Shown piece by piece: positions 7,646 to 14,994 of a stretch of DNA of 36,764 nt. Under the pieces are notes generated by a model. It searched no databases, had not been told where the DNA came from, and was given only the letters and a program-made list of their open reading frames with translations. Location of the stretch: NCBI GenBank assembly GCA_035479375.1, contig DATIIT010000024.1, positions 1-36,764 of the forward strand. The letters are read 5' to 3'. Position 1 is the first letter of the stretch; each line of letters opens with the position of its first letter. Source of the DNA: PMNU01 sp035479375. GTDB taxonomy: Bacteria; Patescibacteriota; Saccharimonadia; Saccharimonadales; UBA4665. The translations under genes were made by a program, and so were the position numbers.

Positions 7646-8756
7646 CCCGGCAGAGGCCGCACCGGCGCACAACCCGCGCCTCACCTTTATGGCGCATCTT
7701 ATGGAGTTGCGCAAACGGCTCTTTTATATTGCGCTGTCAATTGTGCTGTGGGGCGCGGCCGCTTATTTTGTGCAACAAAAAATCGTTGCTATCTTGCTGC
7801 GGCCGGCGCACAACCAGCAGTTTATTTACACCTCCGTGGGTGGCGGCATCGACTTTTTGTTCCGCGTCTGCATCTATACCGGGATTGTCTTCAGCATCCC
7901 GGTGATCGTCTTCCAGGTGCTCAAATATGTACAGCCGCTCATTAAAAAGGATGCGGTGCGTTTCGTCGCTTTTGGCAGCGTAGTTTCCGGGGTGTTGGCC
8001 GCAGCCGGTATGGTGTTTGGCTACTTTTTGGGGCTGCCGGCGGCGCTGCACTTTTTGCTGCACCAGTTTACAACTGCACAAATCCACGCCCTGCTGACCA
8101 TCCAGTCGTACATGTCGTTTGTGACGCTGTACATGCTGGGGTCGGCGCTGCTGTTCCAGCTGCCGCTCATTTTAGTGCTCATTAACCGCATCAAGCCGCT
8201 CAAGCCCAAAAAACTGTTCCACTACGAACGATGGGTGGTTTTGTTTGCCTTTGTGGCGGGCGGCATTATGAACCCCTCGCCGCGCGTCCAGGACCAGCTG
8301 CTGCTGGCTGGGCCGATGGTGGCGGCGTACCAAATCGGCATCCTGCTGGTATGGCTGGCTAACCGGCGCTCGGCACCGGCGCGCAAGCGCGATGAACTCC
8401 GCCAAAAAGATGCCCAGCAGCAAGCGCTGCGCCAAGAGCGTTTCCAACAGGCCCAGGTTGCCCTGCAGCAACAGCTGGCGGCGCAGCCACGGCCAGCGGC
8501 GCCGGTGGCGGCTGCTGTGGCTGCGCCCCGGCCGGCCGTTGTGGCCACGGCAGCGCCCCTGTCTGCAACCGCGTCCATTGCCACCACGCCAAAGCCGCAC
8601 ACTGCCGCACCCAAACCCGCCGCGCAGCCAACCCAGTCCAGTGCCCGCCCCGTCCGCCGCCGCTACTTCAACGATTTCAGCACCCGCCGTGTGGCCGCGC
8701 CGGCGCCCCCGCGCACCCTCCGCATCCAACAGGATTCCGCCGAGGCCGCGTCATAA
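7599..8756 (+). CDS. tatC: Sec-independent translocase subunit TatC with long C-terminal tail
   Basis: TatC is the receptor for twin-arginine signal peptides. The core (about residues 24-255) has six membrane helices and family motifs such as HLMELRKRLFY at the start and NPSPRVQDQLL in the P-loop before helix 6. The tail of about 125 residues after the last helix is Gln/Ala/Pro-rich, then basic (PVRRRYF). It is unusual, since TatC normally ends soon after helix 6. The start at 7599 (MKRKK) overlaps tatA by 47 bases; upstream in-frame ATGs at 7548 and 7590 are possible but lie deeper in tatA. The tail may dock onto a partner or the nucleoid. Confidence 0.92.
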   Translation: MKRKKAKTNQAPSQTSPAEAAPAHNPRLTFMAHLMELRKRLFYIALSIVLWGAAAYFVQQKIVAILLRPAHNQQFIYTSVGGGIDFLFRVCIYTGIVFSIPVIVFQVLKYVQPLIKKDAVRFVAFGSVVSGVLAAAGMVFGYFLGLPAALHFLLHQFTTAQIHALLTIQSYMSFVTLYMLGSALLFQLPLILVLINRIKPLKPKKLFHYERWVVLFAFVAGGIMNPSPRVQDQLLLAGPMVAAYQIGILLVWLANRRSAPARKRDELRQKDAQQQALRQERFQQAQVALQQQLAAQPRPAAPVAAAVAAPRPAVVATAAPLSATASIATTPKPHTAAPKPAAQPTQSSARPVRRRYFNDFSTRRVAAPAPPRTLRIQQDSAEAAS

Positions 8757-8774
8757 TATCATTGCCACGCCCGC

Positions 8775-8804
8775 TTGACAGCCAGGACGAACCTGCCCTA
8801 CAAT
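8775..8804 (+). promoter_or_regulatory. Promoter of the 58-residue Tat-like protein
   Basis: TTGACA at 8775-8780 is followed by 18 bases and TACAAT at 8799-8804. The promoter lies after the tatC stop and rules out the upstream TTG start at 8775, which would fall within the -35 box. Confidence 0.75.
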
Positions 8805-8843
8805 CAGGCCAGAACCTACAAAATAAAAAAGAAAATAAAAACC

Positions 8844-9020
8844 ATGGACAAACCGCTGCAATCACTGCTGCAAAAAGAAATGACCCGCAAAGAATTCTTG
8901 GCCACCATCGGGCTGGGCGTTGCCAGCATACTGGGCTTTTCTTCCCTGTTGAAGCTACTGGGGCTCCGCGGCAGCGCCAGCCAATCGCACGGCTACGGGT
9001 CGCACGGCTACGGCCGGTAA
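8844..9020 (+). CDS. 58-residue protein with RK-type Tat signal-like N-terminus
   Basis: A tiny protein starting MDKPLQSLLQKE, followed by TRKEFLATIGLG, which resembles the twin-arginine motif with Lys in place of the second Arg, then a hydrophobic stretch (about residues 19-40) and a short tail with repeated SHGYG units. It lies directly after tatC with its own promoter and a strong terminator. It may be a Tat-exported or Tat-inserted peptide. Nothing more than the signal and the Gly/Tyr/His tail is left after processing, so it could equally be a membrane-anchored peptide. No ribosome site is clear. Confidence 0.65.
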   Translation: MDKPLQSLLQKEMTRKEFLATIGLGVASILGFSSLLKLLGLRGSASQSHGYGSHGYGR

Positions 9021-9061
9021 CACCGCGCTATTTCACCCCGCGGCAAACGCGCGGGCAACGT

Positions 9062-9090
9062 AAAAGGCCGGCTCACACACCGGCCTTTTT
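9062..9090. terminator. Bidirectional terminator between the Tat region and groEL
   Basis: The stem AAAAGGCCGG / CCGGCCTTTTT has an 8-base loop and T-tracts on both strands. It serves the plus-strand Tat-like gene and can also stop groEL transcripts. Confidence 0.85.
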
Positions 9091-9185
9091 ACGCATGTTT
9101 GTTTGACCCTATTGTATGCCTGCGGCCGCTTTCCCGGCAAGCGTTTTACGCCCGGCCGGGGCTGCCACAGGTTGTGGGGCGCGGG

Positions 9186-10862
9186 CTACATCATGCCCAT
9201 GCCAGACATGTCGGCCGGGCCAACAGCGGCGGCCGGCGTCTTCTCTGGCACTTCCACTACCAGCGCGCCCATGGTCATGCTGGTGCCGGCGATGCTCACG
9301 GCGTTCAACAGCGCCTCTTTGGTGACGCGGGCGGGGTCAACCACGCCGTTGGCCTTCAAGTCCACCAGCTTGCCCGGCTCGTTTACATTCACGCCGTGGC
9401 CGGGTTTGGCCGCCCGCACCTGCGGCAGCCACTCGTCTGGGTTGAGGCCGGCATTGCTCAGCAAGATGCGGAAGGGCTGCTCCAGCGCCTTGATCAGGAT
9501 GTTCATGCCTGCAAGATGTGACAAATCAAGACCGTCAAAATCCTTCTCCAGTTTGGCGTACTTCTCGGCGATGGCAGAGCTCAGGTTAATCAGCGTCACG
9601 CCCCCGCCCGGCACAATGCCTTCGCTTAGAGCAGCCTTCACTGCCGCCACGGCGTCGTCCACGCGGAATTTCTTCTCTTCAATTTCGGTCTCGGTGGCGC
9701 CGCCCACTTTAATGACGGCCACTTTGCCGGAAAGCGCGGCGCGACGCTGTTCCAGCTGCTCGCGCTCGTAGTCGCTGGTAGCCGCGGCAATCTGGGCGTT
9801 GATGTGCTTCACCCGCGCGGCCACGTCGGCGGCCGAGCCGGCGCCTTCCACAATCGTGGTGTCGTCCTTGCCCACAATCACCTTGCGCGCCGAGCCAATC
9901 ATGGTCAAGTCGGCGTTCTCAAAGGTGTAGCCGCGCTCTTCGGAAATCACCGTGGCGCCGGTCAAGACGGCGATGTCGTCCATGATCTCCTTGCGGCGGT
10001 CGCCGTAGCTCGGCGCCTTGATGGCTACGGTGTTAAACACGCCCTTCAGGCGGTTCAAAATGAGCGTGCCCAGCGCCTCGCCCTCGATGTCCTCGGCGAT
10101 AATCACCAAGTCCTTCTTGCCGGACTGCGCCAACTTCTCAAGGATCGGCAAAAATTCCTGGATTGAGCTAATTTTGTGGTCGGTAATCAGCACGGCAGGC
10201 TTGGTGTACACGGCTTCCATGCGGGCGGTGTCGGTGACCATCAGGGCGCTCACATACCCCTTGTCGATGGTAAACCCTTCCACCACCTCAGATTCCAGGT
10301 GCAGCCCCTGCCCTTCCTCCACAGTCACCACGCCCTCGCGGCCAACCTTGTCCATGATCTCGGCAATCAGGTCGCCGATCTCTTTGTCCCCGGCGCTGAT
10401 GGTGGCCACTTCGGCAATCCGGCCTTTTTTGCCCTGGATGTCCTCGCGCATGCCCTCTAATTTGTGCAGCACGTCCTGTGCGGCGGCTTCTAGGCCTTTC
10501 CTGAGTAACATCGGGTTGTGGCCGGCGGCAATAAGTTTGTTCGCCTCGTTCAAAATGTGGTAGGTCAGGACCGTTACGGTGGTGGTGCCGTCGCCAGCCA
10601 CGTCGTTCATCTTGGAGGCGGCTTGCTTGATGAGCTCGGCGCCCACCTTGTAGCCCAGCGTCTCGTCATCAGCGTCGCCGATTTCCACGCCCTTGGCCAC
10701 GGTCACGCCGTCGTGCGTCACCGTGGGCGCGCCGTAGCTTTTGCTAATGACCACGTTGCGGCCCTTCGGCCCCATGGTGGTCTTCACGGCGTTGTACAAA
10801 ATCTCGGCACCCTGCAGCACGCGGCGGCGGGCTTCGTCATCGTAGAATACTTTTTTGGCCAT
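9186..10862 (-). CDS. groL: Chaperonin GroEL (Hsp60)
   Basis: A 558-residue ATP-dependent folding chamber subunit, cytoplasmic. Conserved segments include TTMGPKGRNVVI (about 28-39), the ATP-binding VAGDGTTTVTVL (about 88-99), and EGIVPGGGVTL. The C-terminus ends with the short methionine-rich GMGMM tail. Length is normal to slightly long (E. coli 548). It lies 17 bases downstream of groES in the same operon, controlled by two CIRCE elements. Confidence 0.98.
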   Translation of the reverse strand: MAKKVFYDDEARRRVLQGAEILYNAVKTTMGPKGRNVVISKSYGAPTVTHDGVTVAKGVEIGDADDETLGYKVGAELIKQAASKMNDVAGDGTTTVTVLTYHILNEANKLIAAGHNPMLLRKGLEAAAQDVLHKLEGMREDIQGKKGRIAEVATISAGDKEIGDLIAEIMDKVGREGVVTVEEGQGLHLESEVVEGFTIDKGYVSALMVTDTARMEAVYTKPAVLITDHKISSIQEFLPILEKLAQSGKKDLVIIAEDIEGEALGTLILNRLKGVFNTVAIKAPSYGDRRKEIMDDIAVLTGATVISEERGYTFENADLTMIGSARKVIVGKDDTTIVEGAGSAADVAARVKHINAQIAAATSDYEREQLEQRRAALSGKVAVIKVGGATETEIEEKKFRVDDAVAAVKAALSEGIVPGGGVTLINLSSAIAEKYAKLEKDFDGLDLSHLAGMNILIKALEQPFRILLSNAGLNPDEWLPQVRAAKPGHGVNVNEPGKLVDLKANGVVDPARVTKEALLNAVSIAGTSMTMGALVVEVPEKTPAAAVGPADMSGMGMM

Positions 10863-10879
10863 AACTTCCTAAACCCCCG

Positions 10880-11149
10880 TTATTTAATCGTCGCCACGAC
10901 GTTTTTGTGGTAAATAATGATGAATTCTTCACCGTCCACTTTCACGGTCGTGGATTCGTACTCATTTTTGTACAGCACGCGGTCGCCGGTTTTTACATCC
11001 TGCACGCCGGCGCCCACGGCCACCACCTTGGCGATCTTCGGCTTCTCGGCCGAGCCCTGCGGCAAGTACAGCCCGGCGGCCGTCTTGGTCTGCGCGGCCT
11101 CAGTTTGCACAACAATGTATTCAGCAAGCGGTTGCACGGGAACACCCAT
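10880..11149 (-). CDS. groS: Co-chaperonin GroES
   Basis: An 89-residue lid of the GroEL chamber. The family features are PLAEYIVVQ near the N-terminus, the mobile loop region around TKTAAGLYLPQG, and the DRVLYKNEYE segment. An upstream ATG at 11155 overlaps the spacing needed by the strong ribosome site AGGAGG, so the ATG at 11149, about 6-8 bases after AGGAGG, is chosen. It is the first gene of the groESL operon. Confidence 0.95.
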   Translation of the reverse strand: MGVPVQPLAEYIVVQTEAAQTKTAAGLYLPQGSAEKPKIAKVVAVGAGVQDVKTGDRVLYKNEYESTTVKVDGEEFIIIYHKNVVATIK

Positions 11150-11182
11150 ATCCATCTCCTCCTCTTAATTGTCTCTAGAACG

Positions 11183-11209
11183 TTAGCACTTTGGTCTCCC
11201 GAGTGCCAG
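11183..11209 (-). promoter_or_regulatory. CIRCE operator 1 (HrcA site), groESL leader
   Basis: On the plus strand TTAGCACTT and GAGTGCCAG flank 9 bases, matching the CIRCE consensus TTAGCACTC-N9-GAGTGCTAA with 3 changes. It lies in the groES leader. Confidence 0.88.
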
Positions 11210-11213
11210 CGCG

Positions 11214-11240
11214 TCAGCACTCACTATATATGAGTGCCAA
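11214..11240 (-). promoter_or_regulatory. CIRCE operator 2 overlapping the groESL promoter
   Basis: TCAGCACTC-N9-GAGTGCCAA, two differences from the CIRCE consensus. The 9-base spacer contains the -10 box, so HrcA binding here would directly block polymerase. Confidence 0.9.
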
Positions 11241-11251
11241 AGGCTGGTCAA
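11223..11251 (-). promoter_or_regulatory. groESL promoter
   Basis: On the minus strand, TTGACC (11246-11251) is followed by 17 bases and TATAGT (11223-11228). The -10 box sits in the spacer of CIRCE operator 2. Confidence 0.75.
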
Positions 11252-11278
11252 GACTGCTTCGGCCAGAGAATCTACCAC

Positions 11279-12364
11279 CTAGCGCGGATGGCTGTCGTAC
11301 TCGGCCTGCAGGCGCAGCGCATTACTATGTTGTTTTTCAAGCATGCGGCCGTATGCTTGGTTGAGCACATCCCTATACCGGCTCCCACTTTCCAGAATTC
11401 GCATGTGGTAGAGCTCGAGCACGTGAGTAAATTCAAAGTTAAATCTCTCCAGCGGGGTACGCGGCCGTTCACCCTGGGGCAAGTTGGGGTAAATAATGGA
11501 GTCGAGCGAGGACGCAACATGGGCAAACTCACTCATCATCCGCTTCGTCAGCCTGTCCATAACCTCGTCTTGGTTTTCAGGGGTCATATGCTCAACGAGA
11601 TCGCGCAGGCTTGTGGCGTGCTCAAGGTCAAAAATAATAGGCGATCCGTCTTCCCCAAGGCCAATATTTTTAAATTTGGGGTCTCCGGAGAACAAAAGTT
11701 TAGTATGCATTGATACCAGAGTGTCAACCACTGGGTGGAGCCTGTCTGGCATCTGCGCAGTGGTGATGCCTCGCCACCGAAGTTCGTCCATGGACTCCAA
11801 CCCCTGCTTTTGCCGGGTAATGACATACACGAGCGGATTAGCGCTATAGCGATCGACAATCGCGCCCACGACATCTACTGTGGACAGCCCAACGGCTTTG
11901 GCATGCGCCAGCATAGTCAGCTCCTGGGCGGCGTTATGGCTGGCATCATGCTGTCCACCTAGAGGATATTGTTTTACAACCACCGGCTCCTCTACCTGCA
12001 CACCATCTCTTGACTTCATCTTAAGCACACCAAAAAAGGCGCCCCGGAACGACTTCTCTTTCCCAAATGCTGCCAGTTGGCGCGGGGTGAACGTAAATTC
12101 GCTTGGCCGCTCGCCGTCGGCAAAGGGGCTTAACACATCCTCAGCAATGCTCACGTTGAGACGCTCGATAAGGCCAGACTCATCAGACACGACGCCTTCA
12201 TGGTTGGCGAGTGCCGCAAGATCTGGCAGCGGCCGCACCAAACGGGCATTGTCGATATGCGACAACCGATCCATAAACAACAGCTGATCCGCAGGGATAG
12301 GCGGCGGGGTCTGACCCGACATCTCTCCATGTGCAAATCGCGGTGGTACAAATTCACCCGACAT
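11279..12364 (-). CDS. Protein-kinase-like fold protein
   Basis: A 361-residue soluble orphan with the signature positions of a kinase-like fold: Lys131 in PVVVKQY, Glu148 in AAQELTML (helix C), Asp228 and Asn233 in SGDPKFKN (catalytic loop), and Asp246 in IIFDLEHA (metal-binding, DFG-like). Residues 1-100 are an unrelated N-terminal region with no signal peptide. The motifs resemble aminoglycoside/choline kinases and lipopolysaccharide kinases more than Ser/Thr kinases. Its start overlaps the upstream 222-residue gene by 11 bases, so the two form an operon. The substrate is unknown; the kinase fold is an inference from motif spacing. Confidence 0.6.
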   Translation of the reverse strand: MSGEFVPPRFAHGEMSGQTPPPIPADQLLFMDRLSHIDNARLVRPLPDLAALANHEGVVSDESGLIERLNVSIAEDVLSPFADGERPSEFTFTPRQLAAFGKEKSFRGAFFGVLKMKSRDGVQVEEPVVVKQYPLGGQHDASHNAAQELTMLAHAKAVGLSTVDVVGAIVDRYSANPLVYVITRQKQGLESMDELRWRGITTAQMPDRLHPVVDTLVSMHTKLLFSGDPKFKNIGLGEDGSPIIFDLEHATSLRDLVEHMTPENQDEVMDRLTKRMMSEFAHVASSLDSIIYPNLPQGERPRTPLERFNFEFTHVLELYHMRILESGSRYRDVLNQAYGRMLEKQHSNALRLQAEYDSHPR

Positions 12365-13022
12365 CGTCTACCGCCCTGGGGGCTTCCGTCCCCTGCGTTA
12401 CCGCTTCGCGTAAATAGGCCAGCTCATGTTCGCTAAACTCTCCGCTTTCGGCCAACTCCCGAGAAATTGTTTCGGCAAACATTTCAGGTGTGCCTTCCGG
12501 CCCTATCATATACGGCGGAAGAAGTGACAGCTCCTGCCCAGTCGTGCTTCTAAGGTCTGGCGTGAACGCAAAATGGTCGATTGCGCGCAGGTCACCGGAC
12601 GCAACCACCACACCCATGCCACGGTCGTATTGTTGGCGCTGTGACTGCCCCACCATCCACAGTAACCGGCTGTATAGTTGCAGGTCACGCCGCACAATAT
12701 GCAAACGGCTGCCTAGTGGCCACGTACCTGGCGGGATGAGCAGTAAGTCAACATCCTGGCTCGGGTTATCACCATAGCGGGCTAGTACCGGCAGGCCGCG
12801 GGAACTCAGGTCATGGTGCGTTTCGCTATCGTAGCTATTGCGAGGCATTGCCAGCAACCGGGAACCGGCATAAGACGAGTAAAACTCAAGCACCTGCCCG
12901 GCGGTTTCAGGCACAAGCGGAACCACCCGGCGGCTATTATCAACCGGCCCGACGTATATGTCGGCGGCGTTCAAAGCAGAAGGTATGTCAAAAGGTTGAC
13001 TCCGTCCTTCGGGAAAATTCAT
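12354..13022 (-). CDS. Orphan protein upstream of the kinase-like gene
   Basis: A 222-residue soluble protein that I do not recognise. It has hydrophobic core strands such as DVDLLLIPPG and GMGVVVAS and an acidic C-terminus. There is no signal peptide or membrane helix. A TATAAT box (complement of 13030-13035) ends 7 bases before the ATG, predicting a leaderless mRNA. Its TGA stop overlaps the start of the kinase-like gene, implying a linked role, for example as substrate or partner. Confidence 0.72.
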   Translation of the reverse strand: MNFPEGRSQPFDIPSALNAADIYVGPVDNSRRVVPLVPETAGQVLEFYSSYAGSRLLAMPRNSYDSETHHDLSSRGLPVLARYGDNPSQDVDLLLIPPGTWPLGSRLHIVRRDLQLYSRLLWMVGQSQRQQYDRGMGVVVASGDLRAIDHFAFTPDLRSTTGQELSLLPPYMIGPEGTPEMFAETISRELAESGEFSEHELAYLREAVTQGTEAPRAVDDVG

Positions 13023-13063
13023 ATCTGTTATTATACCATCTTCAGACCAATTTGACTATCCTC

Positions 13064-13069
13064 TATAAT
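13064..13069 (+). promoter_or_regulatory. -10 box deciding the start of the guanidino-hydrolase
   Basis: TATAAT ends 7 bases before the ATG at 13077. The nominal first ATG (13068) overlaps the -10 box itself and cannot be in the transcript, so 13077 is the start. Confidence 0.7.
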
Positions 13070-13076
13070 GATGTCT

Positions 13077-13883
13077 ATGCCTAAAAAAATCCTCATGTCC
13101 CCCGCCGACCACTTCGGCATCGAGTACGAAATCAACGCCTGGATGCACCAAGACGTCCAGCCAGACAACGCCATTGCGCGCAGGCAGTGGCAAAAAGTGT
13201 ACGACATCTACACCAAGCAGCTCGGCTGGGAAGTGGTGCTGGCCGACCCGGTCAAACACCTGCCAGACATGGTCTTTGCCACCGACTGCTGCCTGATGAT
13301 CGGCGGCAAAATCCTGCTCAGCAACTTCCGCTACCCCGAGCGCCAGCCGGAAACCGTCCACTACAAAAAATGGTTCGAGGCCAACGGCTACAGCAGCTCC
13401 CAGATGCAGCAAGCCAAACACCGCTTTGAAGGCGGCGGCGACAACCTGGTGTGCGGCGGCAAAATCCTGGCCGGCTACGGCTTCCGCTCCGACCCCGAGG
13501 CCGCCGACGAGCTGCGCGCCTACTTCCCCCAGATGGAGGTCGTGCCGCTGCGCATCGTTGACCCGTTCTTCTACCACCTGGACACGTCCGTGGCCGTTTT
13601 GGACGCTAACACCATCGCCTTCTACCCGCCCGCCCTGGACGAGGCCAGCCAAAAACGGCTCCGCGACGCCATCCCCAACTGCATCGAGGCCACCCTGGAA
13701 GAAGCCCAGGGCTTTGGCCTGAACGCCGTCAGCGACGGCAAAACCATCATCACCAGCGACGAATCACAAAGTTTGCTCAAAAAATACCAGGATGCAGGAT
13801 TTAAGACCATCGGCACGCCTATCTTAGAATTCCGCAAATCCGGCGGCGGCGTCAAATGTATGACGCTGGAGCTGCGCGGCTAG
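13077..13883 (+). CDS. Dimethylarginine dimethylaminohydrolase-like guanidino hydrolase
   Basis: A 268-residue enzyme of the amidinotransferase/DDAH superfamily (beta-propeller fold), which attacks guanidino carbons of arginine-like substrates through a Cys. Visible motifs are PDMVFATD (61-70), HRFEGGGDN with Glu118 and Asp122, YHLDT with His167, and the C-terminal catalytic Cys261 in GVKCMTLEL. All three catalytic positions are present, so it should be active. No other arginine-degradation gene is nearby, so the substrate (arginine, methylated arginine or citrulline) is open. Its stop shares a CTAG with the convergent gene. Confidence 0.85.
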   Translation: MPKKILMSPADHFGIEYEINAWMHQDVQPDNAIARRQWQKVYDIYTKQLGWEVVLADPVKHLPDMVFATDCCLMIGGKILLSNFRYPERQPETVHYKKWFEANGYSSSQMQQAKHRFEGGGDNLVCGGKILAGYGFRSDPEAADELRAYFPQMEVVPLRIVDPFFYHLDTSVAVLDANTIAFYPPALDEASQKRLRDAIPNCIEATLEEAQGFGLNAVSDGKTIITSDESQSLLKKYQDAGFKTIGTPILEFRKSGGGVKCMTLELRG

Positions 13884-14593
13884 TGCCGATGACCCCCCCT
13901 TATTTTGTGCAGCTTTATACCTAATACCCGGCGATAAAAATCGATTTCGTGGTTCGGGTCGTCGCCGCAATCACCCACCCGTGCCACCGTCATGACGTGG
14001 TCGCCGCCCTCTTCAACGACCCGTACCGGAGTCCAATATGCACGCGCCTTCAGGCTCCCCGCACGTGCATAACAAGGGCCTGAGCCACGGGTGCCATGAC
14101 GCACCACAATATCATCGCTCCAACCGGTGTCAACATAGCTCCGCAGGGCAAAATAAAAACTCCTTGTTACGCGTAGCTGGTCTGCTGCGTTCGGCGCAAT
14201 GCCGTGAAGCTCGCCGTTCAGTGCCGGGCGCAGATCCACTACCCGTACACGCTTTGCGGTGTCAGTCGTCAACTCGGTTGCCTCCACCACATACGGCCCA
14301 TTCTTGTGGGAAAGCGGCGGGACAGTATGCGCAAATTGGCGGGCAGGGACTTCCAAAGTACCGGCCAAAACGGTTGCGCCGATAAAACCGGGCGGCGCCT
14401 CTGAATCTAAGGCGGGCTCGGAGCTGGCAGGCAGGTCCACTCCCAGATCGATCAAAGTCCGCACCATCTCCCCATACTCATGCGAGCGGGGGTCAAGCCC
14501 CGCGAGCTCTTGCCGCCAAGCGGCCACCGGGTCGAAAACGCCGGGCGCCCCAATCTGCCCATCCGCCAATAAATTTTCACCTGCCAAATACAT
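13880..14593 (-). CDS. Orphan protein of unknown function
   Basis: A 237-residue soluble protein with no recognised motif. It has a predicted mixed alpha/beta composition, a conserved-looking FYFALRSYVDTGWSDDIVVR stretch (about 147-166) and a His-rich end (GGHRH). There is no signal peptide or membrane segment. It ends in a CTAG palindrome shared with the convergent guanidino-hydrolase gene. No clear ribosome site or -10 box precedes the ATG, so the start is uncertain. Confidence 0.65.
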   Translation of the reverse strand: MYLAGENLLADGQIGAPGVFDPVAAWRQELAGLDPRSHEYGEMVRTLIDLGVDLPASSEPALDSEAPPGFIGATVLAGTLEVPARQFAHTVPPLSHKNGPYVVEATELTTDTAKRVRVVDLRPALNGELHGIAPNAADQLRVTRSFYFALRSYVDTGWSDDIVVRHGTRGSGPCYARAGSLKARAYWTPVRVVEEGGDHVMTVARVGDCGDDPNHEIDFYRRVLGIKLHKIRGGHRH

Positions 14594-14689
14594 AAAACCT
14601 GTTACCCCTACCGTAACACCGGAAGCCCCCAGGGGAACAGGATAAAAATCACATTGCGCCAGGCGCCATACGGGAGTATTATTTGCAGC

Positions 14690-14971
14690 CTACTGGGGCT
14701 GTGAAGGCGCCTGCACTATACCAGCCAGCGCCAGCAGCGTATCCGTTGGCAGCCTTCCAGTCTCAGTGCCAAGCCGAAAATCTGTCGTTACCGGCCCCAC
14801 TGCCAAAGCGTAGCGTGGCTGCTCACCATCAGGAGATTGGAGCACCGGCCCGGGGCGGCCGTTTGCCCACTCATCCCTGGCGTTAGCGACTAAGCCGCTT
14901 ACGGCCTCTGTGCCAAGCACATCCACCACGCTGCCAAGTAGCTCAAAATTCTGCACAAACTCTTTACTCAT
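14690..14971 (-). CDS. Small orphan downstream of the EndoU-like gene
   Basis: A 93-residue soluble protein, helical at the N-terminus (MSKEFVQNFELLGSVVDVLG), with no known motif. A TATAAT box (complement of 14979-14984) ends 7 bases before the ATG, so it is probably transcribed on its own as a leaderless message even though it starts only 23 bases after the EndoU-like gene stops. Because of its position it could be an antidote to that nuclease; this is only a guess from order. Confidence 0.7.
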   Translation of the reverse strand: MSKEFVQNFELLGSVVDVLGTEAVSGLVANARDEWANGRPGPVLQSPDGEQPRYALAVGPVTTDFRLGTETGRLPTDTLLALAGIVQAPSQPQ

Positions 14972-14994
14972 ACACTAAATTATACCGTAATATC

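Noticed and set aside
8775..8843. TTG start extending the 58-residue Tat-like protein
   Set aside because: The TTG lies inside the -35 box of a good promoter, so the region 8775-8804 is not transcribed from it; the ATG at 8844 is preferred.
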